Of a DNA stretch of 64,000 nt, positions 1 through 12,090 are shown piece by piece; position 1 is the first letter of the stretch, and every line of letters begins with the position of its first letter. Under the pieces are notes generated by a model. The model did not search any database. It was not told the DNA's origin and worked only from the letters and a program-made list of their open reading frames with translations. Position numbers and translations under genes: made by a program. The stretch comes from Stomorhina lunata. Taxonomy: Eukaryota; Arthropoda; Insecta; Diptera; Rhiniidae. The stretch covers positions 19,992,850 through 20,056,849 of the forward strand of contig OW121742.1 of assembly GCA_933228675.1 (NCBI GenBank), in the 5' to 3' direction.

Positions 1-1899
1 AAAATTTTACGTTAAAAATTTTCAATAGAAAATTTTCAATATTAAATCATTCTTTAAAAATTTGCAATATAAAATTTGTCTATAGAAAATTTTCAATACA
101 AAATTTTTCTATAGAAAATTTTGAAAAGAAAATTCTCAATATAAATTTTTTCTATAGAAAATTTTCAATATAAAATTCTTCAATAGAAAATTTTCAATAT
201 AAAATTTTTCTATAGAAAATTTTCAATATAAAATTTTTCTATAGAAAATTTTCGATATAAAATTTTTCTATAGCAAATTTTCAATATAAAATTTTTCTAT
301 AGCAAATTTTCAATATAAAATTTGTCTATAGAAAATTTTCAATACAAAATTTTTCTATAGAAAATTTTGAAAAGAAAATTCTCAATATAAATTTTTTCTA
401 TAGAAAATTTTCAATATAAAATTCTTCAATAGAAAATTTTCAATATAAAATTTTTCTATAGAAAATTTTCAATATAAAATTTTTCTATAGAAAATTTTCG
501 ATATGAAATTTTTCTATAGCAAATTTTCAATATAAAATTTTTCTATAGCAAATTTTCAATATAAAATTTGTCTTTAGAAAATTTTCAATACAAAATTTTT
601 CTATAGAAAATTTTTAATAGAAAATTTTTAATATAAAATTTTTCTATAGAAAATTGTCGATATAAAATTTTTCTATACAAAATTTTCAATATAAAATTTG
701 TGTTTAGAAAATTTTTAATATAAAATTTTTATATAGAAAATTTTCAATATAAAATTTTTCTATAGAAAATTTTTAATATAAAATTTTCAATATAAAATTT
801 TTCTATAGAAAATTTTCAATATAAAATTTTTCTATAGAAAATTTTCAATATAAAATTTTTCTGTTGAAAATTTTCAATATAAAATGTTTCTGTAGAAAAT
901 TTTCAATATAAAATTTTTCTATAGAAATTTTTCAATATAAAATTTTTCTAAAGAAAATTTTCAATACAAAATTTTTCTATAGAAAATTTTCAATATAAAA
1001 TTCTTCTACAGAAAATTTTCAATATAAAATATTTCTATAGAACTTTTTCAATATAAAATTTATGTATAGAAAATTTTCGGTTTAAAATTTTTCTATCAAA
1101 AATTTTCAATTTAAAATTTTTTTATTTTTCAAAATTTTCTATAAAAAAATTTTATATTAAATAAAATTTTTTTATAGAAAATTTTGAATACAAAATTTTT
1201 CTATAGAAAATTTTTAATTTTAAATTTTTCTATCAAAAATTTTCAGTATAAAATTTTTTATAGAAAATTTTCAACATTAAATTATTCTTTAAAAAATTTT
1301 CGATATAAAATTTGTCTATAGAAAATTTTCAATATAAAATTTTTCTAAAGAAATTTTTCAAAAAAAATTTCCATAAATTTTTTTTTTTTAGAAAATTTTC
1401 AATATAATTATTTTTTAATATTTTCGATTTTAAATTTTTATATAGAAAATTTACGATATAAATTTTTCTATAGAAACTTTAAATACAAAACTTTTCTATA
1501 GAAAATTTTCCAATACAAAATTTTCGACAATTTTTATACAGAAAATTTTCTATACAAAACTTTCAATATAAAATTTTTAATAGATAATTTTCAATATAAC
1601 ATTTTCCTTTAGAAAATTTTTAAAATAATTTTTTTTATAGAAAATTTTCAAAATAAAATTTTTTTATAAAATATTTTCAATATAAAATTTTTCTATAGAA
1701 AATATGCAATATAAAATTTTTCTACAGGAAATTTTCAACATAAACTTTTTCGATAAAATATTTTCAATATAAAATCTTTCTATAGAACATTTTCAATATG
1801 AAATTTTTCTATAGAAAATTTACAACATAAAATTTTTCTATAGAAAAGTTTCTATAGAAAATTTTCAATAAATGATTTTTCTTGAAAGAAATTAATTTT
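1..1899. repeat. AT-rich satellite, ~29-bp unit (linker CAATATAAAA)
   Basis: Tandem units of about 29 bp, each made of TTTTTCTATAGAAAATTTT followed by the linker CAATATAAAA. Copies are fairly diverged (CTATAG to CTACAG, CTAAAG, CTGTTG), and the degeneracy increases towards the right end, as at the edge of an old array. No coding potential is seen. Confidence 0.95.
78..640. repeat. 246-bp higher-order repeat inside the first satellite
   Basis: A landmark string (TTTGTCTATAG, then CAATACAAAA, GAAAAGAAAATTCTC and a shortened CTTCAATAG unit) occurs with its G at positions 78, 324 and 570, an exact spacing of 246 bp. The first two copies are nearly identical over their full length. The third begins in register and then diverges. 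Confidence 0.8.
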
Positions 1900-1925
1900 T
1901 AGTAGAACCAAGAATTTATGTTAAG

Positions 1926-1960
1926 TGGTTGTGGGTTCGAACGCGGGCTCAGGTTCATAT
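1926..1960 (+). other. tRNA B-box-like fragment in satellite
   Basis: A short GC-rich island inside AT satellite contains GGTTCGAAC at 1934-1942, close to the RNA polymerase III B-box consensus GGTTCGANTCC. The position that should close the T-stem (C61) is G here, and no D-arm, anticodon arm or acceptor stem is present on either side. It may be a SINE or tRNA-pseudogene tail, or chance. It is not called as a tRNA. Confidence 0.25.
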
Positions 1961-1974
1961 CATAAATTTTTATT

Positions 1975-2480
1975 TTTAATAATTTTATATAGAAAATTTC
2001 TGATGTAAAATTTTTTTATATTTCTAAATTTTCAATATAAAATTTTTCTATGAAAAATTTTTCTAAAGAGAATTTTTGTATAGAAAATTGTTGTATAGAA
2101 AATTTTTATATAAAAAATTTCTAAAGAAAATTTTCATATAAAATTGTTAATAGAAAATTTTCAATACAAAATTTTTGTTTAAAAAATTTCAATATAAAAT
2201 TTTTCTAAAAAAAATTTTCAATATAAATTTTTTTAGAAAATTTTCAATAAAAAATTTTTCTATAAAAAATTTCACTATAAAATTTTCAATATAATTTTTT
2301 TTTTTTAGAAAAATTTTCAATATAAAATTTTTCAAGAAAATTTTAAATTTTTTTATAGAAAATTTTCAATAAAAAATGTTTCTATAGAAAATTTCAATAT
2401 AAAATTTTTCGATAGAAAATTTGCGATACAGAATTTTGCTATAGAAAATTTTTAACATAAAATTTTTAATCTATATATTT
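1975..2480. repeat. AT-rich satellite, degenerate continuation
   Basis: Decayed units of the same ~29-bp family as 1-1899, with frequent length changes. Confidence 0.85.
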
Positions 2481-2588
2481 TTCTTTTTCTTCGACCTATT
2501 TCCTTTTTCGCAAAAATAATAAAAGATTTTTTCAAGCTTGAGGTCTTATAGTTGTTTTTTTTTTTAAATTAAATATATTTATTTAATT

Positions 2589-2635
2589 ATTTATCGATAT
2601 TTCGCTATCCGTTGGATAGCATCATCAGGATTAAT
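2589..2635 (-). ncRNA. Hammerhead ribozyme motif, type I, left arm of foldback
   Basis: Read on the minus strand: stem I strand ATTAATC (2629-2635), CTGATGA (2622-2628), one unpaired T, stem II GCTATCC/GGATAGC with a 3-nt loop, GAAA (2600-2603), a minimal ATAT stem III, C17, then GATAAAT (2589-2595) closing stem I with one A-A mismatch. All core residues fit. The very short stem III suggests activity only as a dimer. Activity is not shown. Confidence 0.7.
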
Positions 2636-2718
2636 GAGTACAATAAAAGAGTACAAGTACAAGCAATTTTAATATTAAGAGCTATTATACGTAATTCTTG
2701 TACTCTTTTATTGTACTC

Positions 2719-2765
2719 ATTAATCCTGATGATGCTATCCAACGGATAGCGAAATATCGATAAAT
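2719..2765 (+). ncRNA. Hammerhead ribozyme motif, type I, right arm of foldback
   Basis: Mirror copy of the left-arm motif: ATTAATC 2719-2725, CTGATGA 2726-2732, stem II 2734-2740 with 2744-2750, GAAA 2751-2754, cleavage C at 2758, GATAAAT 2759-2765. The motif is identical to the left-arm copy. Confidence 0.7.
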
Positions 2766-2822
2766 AATTAAATAAATATATTTAATTTTTTAAAAAAACA
2801 ACTATAAGACCTCAAGCTTGAA

Positions 2823-2995
2823 ATAAAATTTTTAATAAAAAATTTTTCTATAGAAAATATTTAATACAAAATTTCGATAAACCTTTTTCATAAAATTTTT
2901 TAATATAAAATTTTCAATATAAAATTCTCTATAGAAAGTTTCTCAGTATAAAATTTATACTGAGAAATTTTTTTAATATAAAAAGTTTCTATGTA
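2823..2995. repeat. AT-rich satellite remnant
   Basis: A few degenerate CTATAGAAA units flank the right side of the foldback element, so the element sits inside satellite DNA. Confidence 0.7.
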
Positions 2996-4500
2996 AAATT
3001 TTGTATTTTGCTAAAAATTCGTTGTCATTGACGATATTTCGTTATATTGACGAAAAATTTCGTCACATGAACAAAATCTTATTTCAAAAGTTTTTTTTTT
3101 CTTAAATTTTTGAGTTATTACAATTTATCTATAATAGTGGAGCTCGATACCCCGTTCTATAACCACAATGGGCGTTTTTTTTTTTCTAAAAGCGTAAATT
3201 ATTTTGTTTTATTCTCTGCTGCAGCTTTTTTCAACTCCAGTGTCATATTATTATTCTTTGTTGCAAATATCGTTGAAGCGGATTTATGAGAATGACTTTT
3301 CAATAGAAAAACCTGTACATATGTGTAGTTTTTCTTATGTATTCCCATAGAACTCGTGCAACCGATTGAGTGCGTAAAAAAAAGTAAAACACTTGCAACA
3401 TTCAGCTGCAAATGCTCAATTTTAATGGTTTTAAATGTCGGTAGGAAATGGGTGATTTTGTAGGTTTATGGCTAACTATTTTAAATCGTAATTTACAATT
3501 TTGTTATTTACAAATTTAGTGCAAATTCTTGTAAAGAGGAAATAAATATTTTTGATTCATAACAAATAGATTGTTGTATTACAAGAGTATAGTATTAAGC
3601 CATATTAAGGCATTTGTTAAATTTGCTTTTGGACACTTGTTTAGTTTTCAGCCAAACTGTAAAGAAATTGGGGATAACATTTGTTATTGAAACTTTGAAA
3701 TAAGATACTTTCAGTTTTTCTTACATTTCCTATTAACCCTCAAAATGAAACCGGACCTGTAAAATTTAAGTGCGTATAAAATAATGGATTTCTTTGCACT
3801 TTTACTAAAAATCTGCTGCCATTTTTCTTGATTACAAGCGTTAGCTTGTAATTAACTGTTTCATTCAAAAGGGGCGTTCTATTCATTTTTCTGATCTTTA
3901 TTTTTTTGCATTAAAAATTTATAAAAATTATAAAATCATAAGTTGGTGTTTTGGAAAATTTTGAAATCTTGGCAATAATTGATTCTTTAAAGTAAAATGT
4001 GTAAATTTAATAGATGGTTTGCAAAACGTTTTTGACGATCAATATATGAGAGCCTGCCTTAAAACGGGGGAATTGAGGTGCGTTTAGGCAGCCTCCAAAT
4101 ATCTTCTAAATGAATTTTATATTTTCTGAATGCTGCCGTTTTAGTTTAACTATAATTATATAGTAGTTGTGACTTAATTTGCATAGTTTATGATTTTTCT
4201 TGTTGCCAGGGAATTAATTTCAAATTGAATTTTAGTTTTTTGCTCTTTTTCGTTAACAATCAACGAATTTAATATTTTTGATTACACTTAAAAAATCTAA
4301 ATTATTTAACAATTTAATTTCTAATAAATTTTATGTTTGTCATAAATAATTTTTATTTTTGCTGTTTTTAGTTGAGTGGGAATTTTTTTGAGATTTGCTC
4401 TATTTTACAATTAAGGCAACAAGGTTGCCTTAACAATTTTCGATAATTACTTGATTTCAAATAAATATTTTTTGAGATTTTTTGTTTATTATATTTGATA
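2996..4500. other. Non-repetitive AT-rich spacer, no gene recognised
   Basis: Low-complexity AT-rich sequence with moderate GC patches around 3140-3420. A 70-codon minus-strand frame (3199-3411) has a vaguely hydrophobic start, but it lacks coding bias, splice context or any family resemblance. No RNA gene is seen. Confidence 0.5.
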
Positions 4501-7215
4501 GTTATTAAAAAGTTAAACTAAAATTTAATTATATCTAAAAAAAATAAGAAATTTTTAAAAAAATCCTTTAAAGCTCTAAAACAAAATAAGAATTTAAAAA
4601 AAAAATTCTAAAACGATAATTAATTTTTAAAAAATTTCCAAAAGAAATAAGAAATTTTTGAAAATTTTTCTATAAAAATTAGAAATTTTTGAAAAATTTC
4701 CAATAAAAATAAGATATTTTTGAAAAATAAGACCTTTTATGAACATTGATTTTTTTTACATTTCCTATAAAAATTAAAATTTGAAACAAAATTCCTTAAA
4801 AAAATAAGAAATTTTTAAAAAATTTCTATAAAAATAAGAATTTTTGAAAAATTTCCTATAAAAATAAGAAATTTTTCTTATAAATTTTCCATAAAATAAA
4901 AAATTTTTGAAAAATTTTATATAGAAATTAGAAATTTTTGAAAAAATTCCAATAAAAACAGAAAATTTTCTAAAATGTTTGATAGTATTTTTAAAAAATT
5001 TCTTAAGAATAAGAAAGTTTTTAAAAGATTTCTGTAAAAATGATGAATTAAAAAAAAAATAAAAAATATTTAAAGAATTTTTTAAAAAATATAAGAAATT
5101 AAAAAAAAATCCTAAAAAAAATAAGAAAATTTTAAAAATATTTTTATAAAAATAAATTTTTGAAAAATCTCCTATAAAAACTAGTATATTTTGAAAAGTT
5201 TCTGATAAAACTAAGATATTTTTGAAAAATGTCTTAAAAAATAAGAAATCTTTGAAAAATTTCCTATAAAAATTGAAATTTAAAAATATAAGAAATTTTT
5301 GAAAAATTTTCTATGAAAATAAGAAACTTTTTAGAAAATCTTATAAAAATAAGATTTTGAAAAATTTCCTATAAAAATAGGAAATTTTTGAAAATTTTCC
5401 TATAAAAATAGGAAATTTTTGAAAAATTTCCTATAAAAATAGGAAATTTTTGAAAAATTTCCTACAAAAATAGGAAATTTTTGAAAAATTTCCTATAAAA
5501 ATAGAAAATTTTTGAAAAATTTCCTATAAAAATAGGAAATTTTTGAAAAATTTCCTATAAAAATAGGTAATTTTTGAAAACTTTCTTATAAAAATAGGAA
5601 ATTTTTGAAAAATTTCCTACAAAAATAGGAAATTTTTGAAAAATTTCCTACAAAAATAGGAAATTTTTGAAAAATTTCCTATAAAAATAGGAAATTTTTG
5701 AAAAATTTCCTATAAAAATAGGAAATTTTTGAAAAATTTCCTATAAAAATAGGAAATTTTTGAAAAATTTCCTATAAAAATAGGAAATTTTTGAAAAATT
5801 TCCTATAAAAATAGGAAATTTTTGAAAAATTTCCTATAAAAATAGGAAATTTTTGAAAAATTTCCTATAAAAATAGGAAATTTTTGAAAAATTTCCTATA
5901 AAAATAGGAAATTTTTGAAAAATTTCCTATAAAAATAGGAAATTTTTGAAAAATTTCCTATAAAAATAGGAAATTTTTGAAAAATTTCCTATAAAAATAG
6001 GAAATTTTTGAAAAATTTCCTATAAAAATAGGAAATTTTTGAAAAATTTCCTATAAAAATAGGAAATTTTTGAAAAATTTCCTATAAAAATAGGAAATTT
6101 TTGAAAAATTTCCTATAAAAATACGAAATTTTTGAAAAATTTCCTATAAAAATAGGAAATTTTTGAAAAATTTCCTATAAAAATAGGAAATTTTTGAAAA
6201 ATTTCCTATAAAAATAGGAAATTTTTGAAAAATTTCCTATAAAAATAGGAAATTTTTGAAAAATTTCCTATAAAAATAGGAAATTTTTGAAAAATTTCCT
6301 ATAAAAATAGGAAATTTTTGAAAAATTTCCTATAAAAATAGGAAATTTTTGAAAAATTTCCTATAAAAATAGGAAATTTTTGAAAAATTTCCTATAAAAA
6401 TAGGAAATTTTTGAAAAATTTCCTATAAAAATAGGAAATTTTTGAAAAATTTCCTATAAAAATAGGAAATTTTTGAAAAATTTCCTATAAAAATAGGAAA
6501 TTTTTGAAAAATTTCCTATAAAAATAGGAAATCTTTGAAAAATTTCCTATAACAATAGGAAATTTTTGAAAAGTTTCCTATAAAAATAGGAAATTTTTGA
6601 AAAATTTCCTATAAGAATAGGAAATTTTTGAAAAATTTCCTATAAAAATAGGAAATTTTTGAAAAATTTCCTATAAAAATAGGAAATTTTTAAAAAAAAT
6701 TTCCTATAAAAATAGGAAATTTTTAAAAAAAATTTCCTATATAAATAGGAAATTTTTGAAAAATTTCCTATAAAAATAGGAAATTTTTAAAAAAATTTCC
6801 TATATAAATAGGAAATTTTTGAAAAATTTCCTGTAAAAATAGAAAATTTTTAAAAAATTTTCTATAAAACTAGGAAAGTTTTACAAAATTTTCTTATAAA
6901 AAATGAAAGTTGTGAAAAATTTCTTTAAAAATAAGAAAGTTTTGAAAAATTTCTAGTAAAAATTAAAAATATTTAAAAAATTTCCTATAAAGGTAAGAAA
7001 TTGTTATAAAGTTTCCTATAAAAATAAGAATTTTTAGAAAAACCCTCTATAAAAATCAGAAATTTTTAAAAAATTTCCTATTAAAAAAAGAAATTCTTGA
7101 AAAATTTCCTATAATAAATAAGAAATTTTTGAAAAATTTTCTAAATTAAAAAATTTCCTGTAAAAATAAGAAATTTTGAAAAACTGTCTGTAAAAAAAAT
7201 AAGAAATTTTTGACT
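4500..7215. repeat. 31-bp satellite array, family B (TATAAAAATAGGAAA)
   Basis: Tandem 31-bp units composed of CCTATAAAAATAGG plus AAATTTTTGAAAAATTT. Units are essentially identical from about 5400 to 6700, with single-base variants, and decay progressively on both sides (4500-5330, 6840-7215). This is the classic pattern of unequal exchange homogenising the centre. The A/T tracts are spaced about 10 bp apart within each unit. Confidence 0.95.
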
Positions 7216-8765
7216 TAACTTAACACATTAAGTATATTTCAAAATAAGAAGTTAAAATTATAAGTGCTTTTGTAAAGCCGCATTTTTTAAAACAGTTTTT
7301 GATATAATAGATTTACAAAGTTTTAAATTTTTTGTTTTGGATTTTCAATTATTATCAAACATTTATGAAAATATTATGCATTCATTATTATTCATCATTT
7401 TTTTATTTTGTTTGAAATTTTGTATGGTTTAAAAAATCTATTAAGTTTCGCCTTTGTTTTCCACAACAAAGTCGGCTTTACAAAAAAAAATACATATTCA
7501 ATTTAATATTTTTATATCAAAAGCTACTTAAGTAGAGATTATTAAAGATACACGAATTATTATTTATTTTTTGACAAGTTGATCTACTTAAATTTTATAA
7601 CAATCTAAAAATTTCGACTGGCATTTTAATGCATCTGTGCAAATAATTTGATTCAAAATGAACATGCACTAGACATTTTTTCACGTCAAATGAATTTGTT
7701 AAAAATGACGTGATGAAATATAAAGATTTTTGCCAAAATTAATTGTTATATGTGGAAAACAGTAGCTGGATTTGAAGCATTTTTTTTTATTGATAGTCGA
7801 TATAAAAAAGTGTTTTGAAAATGAAAACTATTTGAGACTTAGATCAGGAAAAAACAGTTCATATGTCGATTATTTATAGAATTTTTACATGTAGATTACT
7901 TTAAGTAGATTAAGGCAATTTGTTAAGGTCTTTCAACAAAATTAAACTTTAAATGTCATCTTTCAAAAGAGCTATAGTAAAACCTGATACAAATAATATT
8001 ACCAAAGATATAACATTTTCTAGACATCTACCGCCACTTTAAAGACCAAGTTATTTCGAATACCTAATATTTTCGATTGTTGATTTTAAAGTGAGCAAAT
8101 TTTATAATTGTAGTCATTTAAAAAAATTTTGTTCACAATCTCCTAGATTTTATCTTTAATCTTAACAGAAAACTTAATTGTTATAATTAATTATAAACCA
8201 ATTTTAGGTCTTTATTTTCTGATAGCAATTTTCTTACGCATTTTAATTATTTTCTGTTTTTTTGCAAAAAACAATCTCTCAATTAAAAAATCTACTTTGA
8301 CATTTACATTCATTTTAGACCTACAATTTGTAATATTAGCGGGTCTATGTTTTTTTCATAAATTCAGCCGTTGAAATTTATTATTCTATTAAACATAAAT
8401 GTTACTGCATCGATTTTTAACGAAAAGTTATTAACTTACTTAATTTCAACACTTGGCTAAGACGTGGCTTATGAGACTTTGAGGCTCTGATCACTGCGCT
8501 CTAGTGATCTTGCAACCGCTTTGAGTTAGGAAATGCAAGGGTGGAGCATTTTAATAATATAAGTGTTACACAGTGTGGCATGAATAGAATTAATGTACAC
8601 CCATAATGTTGCTACATCGGCTAGAAGTTGTTAACAATTAATCTTATATGATATTGGCCAAAAAAAGGAGTTCTAAGCAAAAAATAGAAATCACAATTAA
8701 TCATAACTATAGACATCGTAGTTAAGAAATGGTATTCTAAATTTGTTAAAGAGATTGAAATTTAA
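7216..8765. other. Unique AT-rich spacer between two copies of the same satellite
   Basis: No repeat and no convincing gene. A GC-richer patch at 8450-8660 contains the perfect stem GATCACT (8489-8495) / AGTGATC (8503-8509) with a 7-nt loop. Nothing else is recognisable. Confidence 0.5.
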
Positions 8766-10446
8766 AAACAAAATCAAAAATTCTCTATAAAAACAGGAAA
8801 TTTTTGAAAAATTTCCTATAAAAATAGGAAATTTTTGAAAAATTTCCTATAAAAATAGGAAATTTTTGAAAAATTTCCTATAAAAATAGGAAATTTTTGA
8901 AAAATTCCCTATACAAATAGGAAATTTTTGAAAAATTTCCTATCAAAATAGGAAAATTTTGAAAAATTTCCTATAAAAATAGGAAATTTTTAAAAAATTT
9001 CCTATAAAAATAGGAAATTTTTGAAAAATTTCCTATAAAAATAGGAAATTTTTGAAAAATTTCCTATAAAAATAGGAAATTTTTGAAAAATTTCCTATAA
9101 AAATAGGAAATTTTTGAAAAATTTCCTATAAAAATAGGAAATTTTTGAAAAATTTCCTATAAAAATAGGAAATTTTTGAAAAATTTCCTATAAAAATAGG
9201 AAATTTTTGAAAAATTTCCTATAAAAATAGGAAATTTTTGAAAAATTTCCTATAAAAATAGGAAATTTTTGAAAAATTTCCTATAAAAATAGGAAATTTT
9301 TGAAAAATTTCCTATAAAAATAGGAAATTTTTGAAAAATTTCCTATAAAAATAGGAAATTTTTGAAAAATTTCCTATAAAAATAGGAAATTTTTGAAAAA
9401 TTTCCTATAAAAATAGGAAATTTTTGAAAAATTTCCTATAAAAATAGGAAATTTTTGAAAAATTTCCTATAAAAATAGGAAATTTTTGAAAAATTTCCTA
9501 TAAAAATAGGAAATTTTTGAAAAATTTCCTATAAAAATAGGAAATTTTTGAAAAATTTCCTATAAAAATAGGAAATTTTTGAAAAATTTCCTATAAAAAT
9601 AGGAAATTTTTGAAAAATTTCCTATAAAAATAGGAAATTTTTGAAAAATTTCCTATAAAAATAGGAAATTTTTGAAAAATTTCCTATAAAAATAGGAAAT
9701 TTTTGAAAAATTTCCTATAAAAATAGGAAATTTTTGAAAAATTTCCTATAAAAATAGGAAATTTTTGAAAAATTTCCTATAATAATAGGAAATTTTTGAA
9801 AAATTTCCTATAAAAATAGGAAATTTTTGAAAAATTTCCTATAAAAATAGGAAATTTTTGAAAAATTTCCTATAAAAATAGGAAATTTTTGAAAAATTTC
9901 CTATAAAAATAGGAAATTTTTGAAAAATTTCCTATAAAAATAGGAAATTTTTGAAAAATTTCCTATAAAAATAGGAAATTTTTGAAAAATTTCCTATAAA
10001 AATAGGAAATTTTTGAAAAATTTCGTATAAAAATAGGAAATTTTTGAAAAATTTCCTATAAAAATAGGAAATTTTTGAAAAATTTCCTATAAAAATAGGA
10101 AATTTTTGAAAAATTTCCTATAAAAATAGGAAATTTTTGAAAAATTTCCTATAAAAATAGGAAATTTTTGAAAAATTTCCTATAAAAATAGGAAATTTTT
10201 GAAAAATTTCCTATAAAAATAGGAAATTTTTGAAAAATTTCCTATAAAAATAGGAAATTTTTGAAAAATTTCCTATAAAAATAGGAAATTTTTGAAAAAT
10301 TTCCTATAAAAATAGGAAATTTTTGAAAAATTTCCTATAAAAATAGGAAATTTTTGAAAAATTTCCTATAAAAATAGGAAATTTTTGAAAAATTTCCTAT
10401 AAAAATAGGAAATTTCCTATAAAAATAGGAAATTTTTGAAAAATTT
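8766..10446. repeat. 31-bp satellite array, family B, second block
   Basis: Same 31-bp unit and orientation as the 4500-7215 block, with more than 50 nearly identical copies. One internal deletion leaves a shortened unit at about 10410-10430. The right edge is abrupt at about 10446 and the left edge is slightly degenerate. Confidence 0.95.
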
Positions 10447-12090
10447 TCTTTTATGTATCCTCGCTTACCTACTATAGGGTACTACAGACATTAAATTAAA
10501 TTTGTTTTTGAAAGAGTACAAATTATTACTAACCAATAATTATAATTTTTTTGTTTAATGACAACTTTTGTTGTGGTAAAATAACAAATCGTGAGATACA
10601 ATTTAAACAATTGTTTTTTCAGATAAACATAATTAAATGCCAGCATGTGGTGGTGGTTTAGGATTAATTTTGTTTAAACCTCTCAACAAATGCAAATTAA
10701 TTCAATTTAATTTAATTTTCACAAATTTGCTTTTTTAGTTGGAATATTTAAGTTTTAGTTTTAAAATTTTGGAAAATTTGCTTAATGCAAATTTCAGAGA
10801 AAAACAAATTAAGTTTTAATAGTTTTAGATAAAATCGACTAATTAGATGTTATGAAATGTTTGTAAATATTGATTTAAGAAAAATTAAACATAATTTTTT
10901 AATTTAGCTGTAATATGAGGTTTTCGAAAAAGATTTGTGGATGGATGTAAATAAGAGTGTTTATTTGGCTATAGTGCGAATAAACTATAATTTGAATTTG
11001 ACGACTTAATAAACGACAGTGGTCGAAATATACGATTATAGCCCAAATACACTTTACGTCACTATAAGGCCACTTGTTCTAGTTTTTCAAACTTTGTACG
11101 TGTTTGCCTTCATCGTAACAATTAAAAATAGAGTAGAATTATTTTAAAGTCCAAGGCTATTTAGTGATATTCTACTACAACTCACGTAATTATTAAATTC
11201 TAAACCGTAAAAGGTGCGCCCTACTTTTAGAGCCGACATAAAGTCTGTGATTATAAATCGCAATTTGTAACAATTAAATCAAAATGTTTAATATTCTAAA
11301 GGATTGTCGATTACGATTTTTTAACTAAAGCAAATTACTTTGTTTTTTTAGAAAGGAATTTTAAATATTTTTCTAAAAATTTTAAATTTCCGAATCAAAT
11401 TTCTTGAACCCTATTTAAATATAAATTAGACTATTTAATTCCTTTTTTTAATTTATTTGTATTTAACTGACGTCACAAGATATTTAGAATCTATTTGCGT
11501 TAAAACGTAAGTTTTTTTTAATTTTTTGAGTATCTGAAATAGTTTAAACAAAATTTCATTAAAATGTTAAACATTTTTTGCATATAAATTATTTTGTATT
11601 TTTAAACTATGTTTGGTTTTGCTCTAAAATGAAAGAGACGTTCTAAAAGTATCGTGGATGAATTTTCAATATATATGTATTTATGTTTTGACAAAAGTTT
11701 GAATACAAATTTGTAAATGCTCGAGTAAATACAATTAAGCAAAAATAGCTTGACGTAGCAAAGAAGCTAATACTTAAAGCGTGTGTGTATTTTTTTTATT
11801 GTTCAAGCTTAAAATGCTTAAATACACTGTGAATGCTTTAAATAGGATCCTGAATTAAATTTCAAAAAACAACTTCTTTATTATTGAACAAAAAATTTTT
11901 TTCCACTATTTACTCATTTCAAAATTTTGATTTCAAAGAATTTTACTGACTTCATTCTTTCGATAATCTTACGAAACTTCTGACGCAATAATCCGTGATG
12001 TATAAGGAATCTAAATACAATTTTTAAACAATTTAACATTAACTTTACAAAAGTTGTACACAAAATACTAAAAGAAGATCAAAAATAATT
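10447..12090. other. Unique AT-rich spacer, nothing recognised
   Basis: Plain AT-rich intergenic sequence without open frames of note, RNA genes or transposon ends. Confidence 0.5.

Larger units (their letters stand above)
2509..2822. mobile_element. Foldback element carrying two hammerhead motifs
   Basis: Long inverted repeat: left arm 2531-2657 and right arm 2697-2822 are near-perfect reverse complements around a 39-bp spacer. The left edge may extend to 2509, where GCAAAAATAA matches the left end of the related insertion at 60917. Each arm contains a hammerhead ribozyme core reading out of the element's centre. Neither a transposase nor a reverse transcriptase is present. The structure resembles two terminal repeats of a Penelope-like or retrozyme element joined head to head; this class assignment is inference. 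Confidence 0.8.

Noticed and set aside
1926..1960. Possible tRNA gene
   Set aside because: Only a B-box-like T-arm is present. The stem closes badly and there is no A-box, anticodon arm or acceptor stem.
3199..3411. 70-codon minus-strand frame with a hydrophobic start
   Set aside because: No promoter, splice site, codon bias or recognisable family; expected by chance in AT-rich DNA.
4500..10446. Regularly spaced 31-bp repeats reminiscent of a CRISPR array
   Set aside because: Units are directly adjacent with no unique spacers, no cas genes are present, and the context is eukaryotic. This is satellite DNA.
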